This document shows positions 14,440 to 21,311 of a stretch of DNA of 21,311 nt, in pieces. The stretch's first letter is position 1. Each line of letters begins with the position of its first letter. Under the pieces are notes generated by a model that was not told the origin of the DNA, did not search any database, and was given only the letters and a program-made list of their open reading frames with translations. The translations under genes were made by a program, and so were the position numbers. Origin of the DNA: JARRNJ01 sp037385045 (GTDB lineage: Bacteria > Pseudomonadota > Gammaproteobacteria > JASBUN01); NCBI GenBank assembly GCA_037385045.1, contig JARRNJ010000070.1:1-21311 (forward strand), written 5' to 3'.

Positions 14440-16200
14440 ATGAAACACCAGATTGAACAGCTCATCCGCCAGGCCCTGGCCGCACTGCGCGGCGAAGGCG
14501 TGCTCGGTGCCGAAGCCCCCGACCCGATCCGGATCGAGCGGGCCCGCGACAAAACCCACGGCGACTTCGCCTGCAACGTAGCCATGGTGCTGGCCAAGGC
14601 CGAGCGGCGCAAACCCCGCGAGCTGGCCGAACAGATCGCCGCCGCCCTGTCGCCGTCCGTTGACGTCGCCCGGGTGGAGGTGGCCGGACCCGGCTTCATC
14701 AACTTTCACCTGGCGCCGGCGGCCTATCACCACGTGATCGGCGCCATTCTCGACAGCGGCCAGCAATACGGGCGCAGCGCGGTGGGAAACAATCTTCCGG
14801 TGCAGGTGGAATTCGTGTCCGCCAACCCCACCGGGCCGTTGCACGTGGGCCACGGCCGCGGCGCCGCCTACGGCGCCACCGTCGCCGACCTGCTGCAGGC
14901 AGTCGGCTTCCGCGTGCATCGGGAATACTACGTCAACGACGCCGGCCGGCAGATGGACATCCTGGCGGCCAGTGTATGGCTGCGCTACCTGGACCTGTGC
15001 GGCGAGGAATTTCCGTTCCCGGCCAACGGCTACAAGGGCGACTACGTCTGGGACATCGCGGCGACCCTGCATCGCAACCGCGCCGACGCCTACCGCGTGC
15101 CGGCCGCACAAGTGTTCTCCGGCCTGCCGGCCGACGCCCCCGCCGGCGGCGACAAGGAACAACATATCGACGCGGTGATCAGCCGGGCGCGGGAACTGCT
15201 CGGTGCCGAACGCTACCGCGAGGTGTTCGACCTGGGCCTCAACACCATCCTGGCCGACATCCGCCAGGACCTGCACGAATTCGGCGTCGACTACGACGAG
15301 TGGTACTCGGAGCGCCGGCTGGTGGAGTCGGGCGCCGTCGACCGCGCCGTGGATCGCCTCCAGCAAGCCGGCCACCTGTACCAGCAGGACGGCGCCTGGT
15401 GGTTCCGCACCAGCGAATTCGGCGACGAGAAGGACCGCGTGGTGGTGCGCGACAACGGCCAGAAGACCTACTTCGCCTCCGACATCGCCTATCACGCCGA
15501 CAAGCTGGAGCGGGGCTTCCAGCGCGTGATCGACATCTGGGGCGCCGACCACCACGGCTACGTGCCGCGGGTGCGCGCGGCGCTGCAGGCATTGGGCGAC
15601 GACGAGCGAAAACTGGACGTGCTGCTGGTCCAGTTCGCAATTCTCTATCGCGGCGGCGAGAAGGTGCAGATGTCGACCCGCTCGGGCGAATTCGTCACCC
15701 TGCGCGAACTGCGCCACGAGGTGGGCAACGACGCCGCACGCTTTTTCTACGTCATGCGCAAATGCGAACAGCACCTGGACTTCGACCTTGACCTGGCCAA
15801 GTCCCAGTCCAGCGACAATCCGGTCTACTACATACAGTACGCCCACGCGCGGGTCTGCAGCGTGATGAAACAGCTGGCCGACAAGGGCCTGGAGCGCGAT
15901 CCCGAACGGGGCGCGGCCAATCTGCACCTGTTGCACGAGCCCCACGAGCTGGGCCTCATGGTCAACCTGTCGCGGTTCCCCGAAGTGGTGGAGGCGGCGG
16001 CGCTCAACCATGAGCCGCACCAGCTGGCCCACTACCTGCGCGAGCTCGCCAACGACTTCCACACCTACTACAACGCCCACCAGTTTCTGGTCGGCGATGC
16101 GAGCCTGCGCGACGCCCGCCTGAACCTGATTCTCGCCGCGCGCCAGGTGTTGCATAATGGGCTGACGCTACTAGGGGTCTCGGCGCCGGAGTCGATGTAA
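14440..16200 (+). CDS. argS: Arginine--tRNA ligase
   Basis: ArgS charges tRNA-Arg with arginine. The 586-aa protein is complete. It has the N-terminal additional domain typical of ArgS (MKHQIEQLIRQAL..., with THGDFACNVAM), then the class I catalytic core with VEFVSANPTGPLHVGHGRGA (HIGH-type motif HVGH at about 135-138), YYVNDAGRQM, and GADHHGYVPRV. The degenerate KMSKS region is VQMSTRSGEFVTL (about 408). The C-terminal DALR anticodon-binding domain reads NPVYYIQYAHARVCSV ... ANDFHTYYNAHQFL. No good ribosome site precedes ATG 14440-14442 (CTTTTCCACCT), but the start agrees with the family. The SPOR-protein gene begins five bases after its stop. Confidence 0.97.
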   Translation: MKHQIEQLIRQALAALRGEGVLGAEAPDPIRIERARDKTHGDFACNVAMVLAKAERRKPRELAEQIAAALSPSVDVARVEVAGPGFINFHLAPAAYHHVIGAILDSGQQYGRSAVGNNLPVQVEFVSANPTGPLHVGHGRGAAYGATVADLLQAVGFRVHREYYVNDAGRQMDILAASVWLRYLDLCGEEFPFPANGYKGDYVWDIAATLHRNRADAYRVPAAQVFSGLPADAPAGGDKEQHIDAVISRARELLGAERYREVFDLGLNTILADIRQDLHEFGVDYDEWYSERRLVESGAVDRAVDRLQQAGHLYQQDGAWWFRTSEFGDEKDRVVVRDNGQKTYFASDIAYHADKLERGFQRVIDIWGADHHGYVPRVRAALQALGDDERKLDVLLVQFAILYRGGEKVQMSTRSGEFVTLRELRHEVGNDAARFFYVMRKCEQHLDFDLDLAKSQSSDNPVYYIQYAHARVCSVMKQLADKGLERDPERGAANLHLLHEPHELGLMVNLSRFPEVVEAAALNHEPHQLAHYLRELANDFHTYYNAHQFLVGDASLRDARLNLILAARQVLHNGLTLLGVSAPESM

Positions 16201-16205
16201 CATTC

Positions 16206-16808
16206 ATGGCCAAGGACTATAAGAACGCCGGCAAGAAGAAACCCAAGCGCCAACCCATCCCGGGATGGCTGTGGATGCTCACCGGGCTGAGTATCGGCCT
16301 GCTGGTCGCCCTGCTGGTCTACCTGGCCCAGCAGCCGCCGGGAACCGGCGCCACAAGCGCCCGCGCCCGCATCATCACCCCGGCGCCGGCCCGGCACGCG
16401 AAAACGCCGGCCGCCAAGCACGCCGCTGCCAAACCCGCCGGCAAGAACGGCGCCGCGGCCCACAACGGCGTGCGCTACGAGTTCTACACCCTGTTGCCGG
16501 AAAGCGAGGTGGTGATTCCGGACCAGGAACTGGCCGAACACAGCAAGGGCGCCAAGAGCAAGGCCAAACCCCCGGGGACCTACATGCTCCAGGCGGGCTC
16601 GTTCCGCAACCCGAAGGAAGCGAAAACCCGCAAGGGCGAATTGGCCCTGCTCGGCATTGTCGCCAGCATCCAGAACGTGACCATCGGCGGTGACACCTGG
16701 TACCGGGTGCGGGTCGGACCGTTCGCCACTTTTGGTGAAATCAACCGGGTGCGCAACCGCCTGCAGGACAACAACATCAACGCCATACCGGTCAAGATCA
16801 AGGGCTGA
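16206..16808 (+). CDS. SPOR-domain membrane protein (FtsN-like)
   Basis: This 200-aa bitopic inner-membrane protein has a short Lys-rich cytosolic N-terminus (MAKDYKNAGKKKPKRQ), one transmembrane helix (about 20-42), an Ala/Lys/Pro-rich periplasmic linker and a C-terminal SPOR domain (about 122-198: GTYMLQAGSFRNPKEAKTRK ... WYRVRVGPFATFGEINRVRN). SPOR domains bind denuded peptidoglycan at the division site. The position right after argS matches the FtsN/SPOR gene found downstream of priA-argS in pseudomonads, so a division role is likely. hslVU, which follows there, is not present here. It converges on the next minus-strand gene with only 7 bases between. Confidence 0.88.
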   Translation: MAKDYKNAGKKKPKRQPIPGWLWMLTGLSIGLLVALLVYLAQQPPGTGATSARARIITPAPARHAKTPAAKHAAAKPAGKNGAAAHNGVRYEFYTLLPESEVVIPDQELAEHSKGAKSKAKPPGTYMLQAGSFRNPKEAKTRKGELALLGIVASIQNVTIGGDTWYRVRVGPFATFGEINRVRNRLQDNNINAIPVKIKG

Positions 16809-16815
16809 GCGCGCC

Positions 16816-17247
16816 TCAGCGCCGGCGCTCGTGGACAATGGCCGCGCCCAACAGCAACAGCACGCCCGTCAGCATGCAATAGGCACCCCAGCGCAGCTGC
16901 ACATCGGCGAGCATGCCCCGGGCGAACCATGCCACGGGACTGCCCGCAAACCGCGCCTGCATGTCGTCGCGCAGCTGTTCCATGGCCGCCTGGTAGCGCA
17001 CGAAACCGGCCGCCCAGCCGACCGCGCCCGCCAGGCCGGTGATCCACAGCCAGCGGTACTGGCGCACGGCGGCGGCCGCCAGCGACAGCCCGGCCACGGC
17101 CAGGAAGCCCAGCGCCGCCCACAGATAGCCCGGTTGCTGCTGCAGCCGCTGCAACTCGAACAGATTGGGCGTACCGCCCATGGGGATCGCCACCAGGGGA
17201 CCGACGACGCCGACCAGCACCAGCCCGGCGCCGGCCAAGGCCAACAT
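16816..17247 (-). CDS. Small multi-pass membrane protein, function unknown
   Basis: I start this at ATG 17245-17247 because GGGAGG lies eight bases upstream; the frame is open to 17370, but that extension overlaps the upstream gene and is not conserved-looking. The product of 143 aa has about four hydrophobic segments: LALAGAGLVLVGVVGPLVAI, GYLWAALGFLAVAGLSLAAAA, WLWITGLAGAVGWAAGF and YCMLTGVLLLLGAAIV. The first extracellular-type loop (PLVAIPMGGTPNLF) and RQYRWLWITG resemble a family of uncharacterised bacterial membrane proteins. It is downstream of the reductase gene by 67 bases and is probably co-transcribed with it. Confidence 0.7.
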   Translation of the reverse strand: MLALAGAGLVLVGVVGPLVAIPMGGTPNLFELQRLQQQPGYLWAALGFLAVAGLSLAAAAVRQYRWLWITGLAGAVGWAAGFVRYQAAMEQLRDDMQARFAGSPVAWFARGMLADVQLRWGAYCMLTGVLLLLGAAIVHERRR

Positions 17248-17314
17248 CCAAGGCGCCTCCCGGCGGGTACGACGACTCACGTCGACGGCCCCGGCACCAC
17301 GGCCGCTCGGCGCC

Positions 17315-18190
17315 TCACCGCCCGAACAGGCGCTGCTTGTGGCGGAACAGAGCCGAAATGTCCTCGTCACCGTGGCCGGCGTCCATCAGGCGGCGGTAGT
17401 GAACCAGGGTCATCTCCACCAACGGCAGCCGCGCCTCACCCGCGGCCAGCCCCTCGGCCATGGCGCGGCAGATGCTGAGGTCCTTGTGATGCAGCGCCAC
17501 ACGGAAACCGCTGCCGAATTCGCCACGCAGGATGCGCGGGCCGCGCCGGCTCAGAAACCGGTTGGCGGCTGCGCCCCCGCCCAGCACCTCGATCACTTTG
17601 TCCATGTCGAGCCCGAGGGCCTGGCCGAAGGCCAGCGCTTCGGTCACGGCCTGGTTGAGGCCCGCCGCCATCACCTGGTTCACCGCCTTGGTCGCCTGAC
17701 CGCTGCCGGCCGGACCCATGTGCACCACCCGCTCCGCCATCGCCTCCAGCACCGGCCGCACCCGCTGCAGCACCGCCCCGTCACCGCCCACCATCATCGC
17801 CAGCGTGGCGTCGCGGGCGCCTTCCACGCCGCCGGAGATGGGTGCATCGAGAAAGGCCGCGCCACCGCCGGCCACCCGTGCCGCCGCCTCGCGCGCGGTT
17901 TCGGCGCTGGTGGTGGAACAGTCCACCACGGTGGTGCCGGGGCGCAGACCGGGCCGCAGCCGGTCGACCACCTCCAGCAGGTCGGCATCGGCGGCAACGC
18001 AGGTGACGACCACATCGACGCCCGCCGCGAGGTCCGCCGGTGCAGGCGCGCAGTTCACGCCGGTGTCCCGGCGCAGCGCCTCGGCCTTTTCCCGGGTGCG
18101 GTTCCACACGCCGGCCAACAGCCCGGCGCGGTGGAGGTTGCGGGCCATGGGCAGTCCCATGGCACCGAGCCCGATGAATCCTGCTTGCAT
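17315..18190 (-). CDS. NAD(P)-dependent oxidoreductase, 3-hydroxyisobutyrate dehydrogenase family
   Basis: This 291-aa beta-hydroxyacid dehydrogenase has N-terminal Rossmann motif GFIGLGAMGLPMARNL (GLGAMG), substrate-binding DAPISGGVEGA (about 121-131) and the catalytic Lys in GSGQATKAVNQVM (about 170), followed by the all-helical C-terminal domain. The family includes 3-hydroxyisobutyrate dehydrogenase, tartronate semialdehyde reductase and succinic/glyoxylate semialdehyde reductases; the sequence alone does not choose among them. Start ATG 18188-18190 is preceded by GAGGT. It lies 42 bases downstream of speA on the same strand and so is probably co-transcribed. A semialdehyde reductase role linked to amine breakdown is only a guess. 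Confidence 0.88.
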   Translation of the reverse strand: MQAGFIGLGAMGLPMARNLHRAGLLAGVWNRTREKAEALRRDTGVNCAPAPADLAAGVDVVVTCVAADADLLEVVDRLRPGLRPGTTVVDCSTTSAETAREAAARVAGGGAAFLDAPISGGVEGARDATLAMMVGGDGAVLQRVRPVLEAMAERVVHMGPAGSGQATKAVNQVMAAGLNQAVTEALAFGQALGLDMDKVIEVLGGGAAANRFLSRRGPRILRGEFGSGFRVALHHKDLSICRAMAEGLAAGEARLPLVEMTLVHYRRLMDAGHGDEDISALFRHKQRLFGR

Positions 18191-18232
18191 GTGTGGACCT
18201 CGCGCGTGGTCGGTGGACCGATCCCGGCCCGC

Positions 18233-20110
18233 TCAGTCTTCCAGGTAGGTATAGCCGGACAGGCCCGCCTCCAGCTCTTCCAGGTACTGGCGGCGCCGGG
18301 CCTCATCCAGGTCCGCCGCACCAATCTTGCGGCGGTAGGTCTCCAGCAGGGCGTCCGGCTCGAAATGCACGTAGCGCAGCACGTCGGCGACAGTGTCGCC
18401 GCGCGCGGCCTGGGTCAACCGGTGGCCGCCGTCAGCCTGCAGCTCGACGTTAACTGAATCGGTGTCCCCGAACAGATTGTGCATGTCACCGAGGATTTCC
18501 TGGTAGGCGCCCACCATGAAAATACCCAACAGATAGGTCTCCCCGTCGCGCAGCTCGTGCACCGGCAGCGTCGATTCGACGCCCTCGCGGTCCACGTACT
18601 GATCGATGCGCCCGTCGGAGTCACAGGTCAGATCCTGAATCACCGCATGGCGCTGCGGCGGCTCGTCCAGGCGCTGCAACGGCATGACCGGGAACAGCTG
18701 GCGGATGGCCCACACGTCGGGGATGGACTGGAACACGGAAAAATTGCAGAAGTACTTGTCGGCCAGGGTTTCGTTCAGCTCGTCGAGCAGTTCCCGGTGG
18801 GCGCGGTTGCCGATCTGCAGCAACGGCTGCACCCGGCGGCAGGTGGCGAAATACAGCTGCTCGGCCCGCGCCCGCTGCTCCAGGGTCAATACGCCGTGGG
18901 TGTACATGGCGCGGGCCTCGGCCAGCCAGTGGGCGGCGTCGTGGTAGGCTTCCAGTGCCGAACGCTGCGACAAGCCCTCCAGGCCCTGCCACAGATCCTG
19001 CAGGATGAGCGGCTCATCCTCGTCCGGCGGCTGCAGCGAACCGGTATCCGGGGAGCGCTCGATGTCGATCACGTTGGTGACCAGCAGGGCGTGATGTGCG
19101 GTCATGGCGCGGCCGGATTCGGTGATGAGGTCGGGATGCGGCAGATCCTGCTCGGTGCAGATCTCCCACAGGCTGTGGACGATGTTGCGGGCGTATTCGT
19201 GCACGCCGTAGTTCATGGAGCAGAAGCTGCGCGAACGGGTGCCCTCGTAGTCGACGCCGAGCCCGCCGCCCACATCGACACAGCGGATGCCCACGCCCAT
19301 GCCGTGCAGCTCGGCATAGTAGCGCGCCGCCTCGCGCATGCCGCGCTGGATGTCGCGCACGTTGGCGATCTGCGAACCCATGTGGTAGTGCAGCAATTGC
19401 AGGCTGTCGAGCAGTCCGGCGGCCCGCAGCCGTTCCACCATCGCCAGCACCTGGGCGGCGGAGAGCCCGAACTTAGCTTTTTCGCCGCCGGTGTTCTGCC
19501 ATTTGCCGGCGCCGATGGAGGCGAGCCGCACGCGCATGCCGAGCAGGGGCTGCACGCCCAGATCGCGGGCTTCACGAATCACCGCCTCGAGCTCCGAGAG
19601 TTTCTCCACCACGATGTAGACCCGATGCCCCAGCTGGCGGCCGATGAGCGCCAGGCGGATGTATTCGCGGTCCTTGTAGCCGTTGCAGATCACCACGCTG
19701 TCGGGGTTTGCCGAGAGTGCCAACACTGCCATCAGCTCCGGCTTGCTGCCCGCTTCCAGGCCCACCCTCTCGCCGCCGCTGTGCAGGATCTCCGCCACCA
19801 CGCTGCGCTGCTGGTTGACTTTGATCGGGTATACCGCCGTGTAACGACCGCGGTAATCCTCGTCCTGCATGGCCTGCTGAAACGCATCGCACAGGGTCTG
19901 CACACGATCGTGGAGGATGTCGGTGAAACGCACCAGCACCGGCAGCCCGAGTCCGGCACGCTGGATTTCCGCGCTCAGATCGTGCAGATCGATGCCCGGG
20001 CCGCCGCGGTCGGGGCGCGCGCATACGTGGCCGCGCTCGTTGATGTCAAAGTAGCCTGCGCCCCAGTGGGCGATGCTGTACAACTGGCGGGCGGGATCGG
20101 TGTCGGCCAT
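18233..20110 (-). CDS. speA: Biosynthetic arginine decarboxylase
   Basis: SpeA decarboxylates arginine to agmatine, the first step of the agmatine route to putrescine, using pyridoxal phosphate. The 625-aa protein has the fold-III (alanine-racemase-like barrel) core: PLP Lys97 in YPIKVNQQ, CNGYKDREYI, GAGKWQNTGGEKAKFGLS, LHYHMGSQIAN, DVGGGLGVDYEG and TESGRAMTAHHALLV, followed by the helical insert (SALEAYHDAAHWL). The C-terminal domain ends LRYVHFEPDALLETYRRKIGAA. ATG 20108-20110 is chosen because MADTDPARQLYSIAHWGAGYFDINE aligns with the family; the longer frame to 20215 crosses the shared promoter region. The leader has no purine-rich ribosome site (CGAAACCTCCC), so translation initiation may be weak. 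It is divergent from speE. Confidence 0.95.
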   Translation of the reverse strand: MADTDPARQLYSIAHWGAGYFDINERGHVCARPDRGGPGIDLHDLSAEIQRAGLGLPVLVRFTDILHDRVQTLCDAFQQAMQDEDYRGRYTAVYPIKVNQQRSVVAEILHSGGERVGLEAGSKPELMAVLALSANPDSVVICNGYKDREYIRLALIGRQLGHRVYIVVEKLSELEAVIREARDLGVQPLLGMRVRLASIGAGKWQNTGGEKAKFGLSAAQVLAMVERLRAAGLLDSLQLLHYHMGSQIANVRDIQRGMREAARYYAELHGMGVGIRCVDVGGGLGVDYEGTRSRSFCSMNYGVHEYARNIVHSLWEICTEQDLPHPDLITESGRAMTAHHALLVTNVIDIERSPDTGSLQPPDEDEPLILQDLWQGLEGLSQRSALEAYHDAAHWLAEARAMYTHGVLTLEQRARAEQLYFATCRRVQPLLQIGNRAHRELLDELNETLADKYFCNFSVFQSIPDVWAIRQLFPVMPLQRLDEPPQRHAVIQDLTCDSDGRIDQYVDREGVESTLPVHELRDGETYLLGIFMVGAYQEILGDMHNLFGDTDSVNVELQADGGHRLTQAARGDTVADVLRYVHFEPDALLETYRRKIGAADLDEARRRQYLEELEAGLSGYTYLED

Positions 20111-20262
20111 GGGAGGTTTCGCTGATCGGTGGCGGCTGGTCCGATTATGGGGTATCGGCGCGCGGATTTGAACGTGTGCACGTACGTCGGGGCGGCTTGC
20201 CAGCGGCGGCGGCAATCCGGTATCTTTGAGCGCCCGTTATTCCCGCCACCCGAGGACAAGCC
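20111..20262. promoter_or_regulatory. Shared speA/speE divergent intergenic region
   Basis: This 152-base gap must hold the start signals of two divergent polyamine genes. GAGGA before speE (about 20250-20254) is a clear ribosome site. I see no confident -35/-10 pair on either strand; a TACGTCGG/CACGTACG-type G+C-rich core lies near 20178-20190. Confidence 0.35.
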
Positions 20263-21114
20263 ATGGCCCTGGACGAACGCTGGTTCACCGAACCCTGTGA
20301 AGAGTGCGGTTCGGCCTTCTCGTTGCGGATCAAGGAAAAGCTGCACGAGGAAAAGACGGCCTACCAGCGCATCGAGGTGTATGCCACCGACACCTTCGGC
20401 AACCTGATGACCATCGACGGGTTCGTAATGCTGACGGATCGGGACAACTTCGTCTACCACGAAATGATGTCGCACCCGGCGCTGTTCACCCACGCCGATC
20501 CGAAGAAAGTGGTCATCATCGGCGGCGGCGACTGCGGCACCCTGCGCGAGGTGCTCAAGCACCCGGGCGTGCGGCACGCCCTGCAGGTGGAAATCGACGA
20601 ACGCGTGACGCGACTGTCCGAACAGTATTTCCCCGAGCTGTGCATCTCCAACGACGACCCGCGCGCGGAGTTTTACTTCGGCGACGGCATCCGCTGGATG
20701 AAGGAGTGCGCGCCGGGATCGGTGGACGTGATCATCGTCGACAGCACGGACCCGGTCGGCCCGGCCGAGGGCCTGTTCACCCGGGACTTTTACCGCGACT
20801 GCCTGCGCGCCCTGGGCGAGCACGGCATCCTGGTGCAGCAGAGCGAATCGCCCCTGTATCACATGCACATCATCAACCCGATGCGCAAGGCGATCCGTGA
20901 CGCGGGCTTTGCGGATGTGCAGACCCTGTTCTTCCCGCAGGCGACCTACCCCTCCGGCTGGTGGTCGGCCACCATGGCCGGCAGGCAGGCGCTCGAACGG
21001 CAGTTGCGCCTGCAGGCCGCGCAGGACAAGACCTTCGACACCAGCTACTACAATGCCGGTGTGCACCGCGCCGCGCTGACCGCCCCCGAGTTCTTCCACA
21101 AGGCGCTGGACTAG
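20263..21114 (+). CDS. speE: Polyamine aminopropyltransferase (spermidine synthase)
   Basis: SpeE transfers aminopropyl from decarboxylated S-adenosylmethionine to putrescine, giving spermidine. The 283-aa protein is complete: N-terminal beta-hairpin domain (WFTEPCEECGSAFSL ... HEEKTAYQRIEVYAT), the gate region LMTIDGFVMLTDRDNFVYHEMM, Rossmann-type VVIIGGGDCGTLREVLKH (about 84-101), VEIDERV, catalytic-site VDSTDPVGPAEGLF (about 164-177), and C-terminal PSGWWSAT. GAGGA precedes the ATG. Divergent from speA, it makes a local polyamine locus. speB/aguAB and the S-adenosylmethionine decarboxylase are not in the window. A 31-bp inverted repeat lies 21 bases after the stop. Confidence 0.96.
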   Translation: MALDERWFTEPCEECGSAFSLRIKEKLHEEKTAYQRIEVYATDTFGNLMTIDGFVMLTDRDNFVYHEMMSHPALFTHADPKKVVIIGGGDCGTLREVLKHPGVRHALQVEIDERVTRLSEQYFPELCISNDDPRAEFYFGDGIRWMKECAPGSVDVIIVDSTDPVGPAEGLFTRDFYRDCLRALGEHGILVQQSESPLYHMHIINPMRKAIRDAGFADVQTLFFPQATYPSGWWSATMAGRQALERQLRLQAAQDKTFDTSYYNAGVHRAALTAPEFFHKALD

Positions 21115-21135
21115 TATTGCTCTACTGTCCTTATA

Positions 21136-21220
21136 TTCACCGCAGAGACGCAGAGAGTGCAAAGTGTTTGATTGTTTTTGTTAAGGAATCACTCTGCGCT
21201 CTCTGTGTCTCTGCGGTGAA
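21136..21220 (+). repeat. 31-bp inverted repeat (CGCAGAG family) after speE
   Basis: Arms 21136-21166 and 21190-21220 match at 28 of 31 positions after reverse complementing, with a 23-base T-rich loop. The arms begin TTCACCGCAGAGACGCAGAG and share the CGCAGAG unit with the element at 4713-5010. Two of three mismatches are G-U pairs in a plus-strand RNA. The position between convergent genes suggests a two-way transcription end or a mobile repeat. Confidence 0.7.
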
Positions 21221-21241
21221 AACGGTGTTTATGGAAGAACA

Positions 21242-21311
21242 CTAGTCACACCACTTCGCCACCTGCGCATGGGCGTCATCGGTCGCGCGGCTGCGTTCCT
21301 CTTCGGACAGG
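21242..21311 (-). CDS. C-terminal end of an unidentified protein
   Basis: On the minus strand a frame enters from the window edge and reads LSEEERSRATDDAHAQVAKWCD before a TAG at 21242-21244. The charged, helix-like tail and its convergence on speE across a repeat support a real gene end, but 22 residues are too few to name a family. Confidence 0.45.
   Translation of the reverse strand, partial: LSEEERSRATDDAHAQVAKWCD

Noticed and set aside
14209..16155. Long antisense open frame (648 codons) over argS
   Set aside because: Same codon-bias shadow effect; argS covers the whole stretch.
16808..16830. Possible bidirectional terminator between the SPOR gene and the membrane protein
   Set aside because: Only 7 bases separate the genes and the G+C-rich dyad there lies inside coding sequence without a T-run.
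18479..20125. Plus-strand 548-codon frame opposite speA
   Set aside because: Antisense shadow with no recognisable motif.

Overview
The window is a G+C-rich (roughly two-thirds G+C by eye) segment of a gammaproteobacterial chromosome. This rests on the protein families and on gene order: gltB lies on the same segment as a priA - argS - SPOR-protein run, an arrangement I recall from pseudomonads and related Gammaproteobacteria. A 64-base run of N (6776-6839) shows that this is a draft scaffold, which matters for several apparent gene lesions described below.

Layout, left to right. 1-2046 (minus): N-terminal third of glutamate synthase large subunit (gltB), cut by the window edge and broken by an out-of-frame deletion near 500. 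2047-2379: gltB leader and likely promoter. 2380-3774 (minus): soluble Si-specific transhydrogenase (sthA). 3933-4700 (plus): LHPP-like HAD-IIA phosphatase. 4701-5040: a non-coding element bounded by 34-bp inverted repeats made of CGCAGAG units. 5041-5919 (minus): fructosamine kinase family protein. 6016-6427: a dispersed-type inverted repeat abutting the remnant of a 5'-3' exonuclease gene. 6428-7057 (minus): HNH endonuclease containing the N gap. 7625-10335 (plus): proton-translocating transhydrogenase operon pntAA-pntAB-pntB, in which pntAB has lost its first membrane segment and its frame. 10579-11440 (plus): a DsrC/TusE homologue without the C-terminal cysteine, and a two-helix membrane protein. 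11441-11944: a non-coding region with a very A+T-rich stretch and a cluster of DnaA-box-like sites. 11945-16808 (plus): priA, argS and a SPOR-domain protein. 16816-20110 (minus): a small membrane protein, a 3-hydroxyisobutyrate-dehydrogenase-like reductase and speA. 20263-21114 (plus): speE, divergent from speA. 21242-21311 (minus): the last codons of an unidentified gene.

How the genes fit together. The left half is rich in pyridine-nucleotide enzymes: GltB is normally an NADPH-using synthase, SthA equilibrates NADPH and NADH without energy, and PntAB makes NADPH using the proton gradient. The middle is a replication/translation/cell-envelope block (priA, argS, SPOR). The right end is polyamine synthesis: SpeA makes agmatine from arginine, and SpeE makes spermidine from putrescine; the agmatine-to-putrescine step is not in the window.

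Most noteworthy: (1) a possible DnaA-controlled or origin-like region upstream of priA; (2) three damaged genes (gltB, pntAB, exonuclease) in 21 kb, which need checking against reads; (3) long inverted repeats of a CGCAGAG-type family at two of the three convergent gene junctions visible here; (4) a DsrC-family protein without the family's C-terminal cysteine, with its own good promoter and an adjacent dyad. I found no CRISPR array, tRNA, rRNA, complete insertion sequence or clear defence system.
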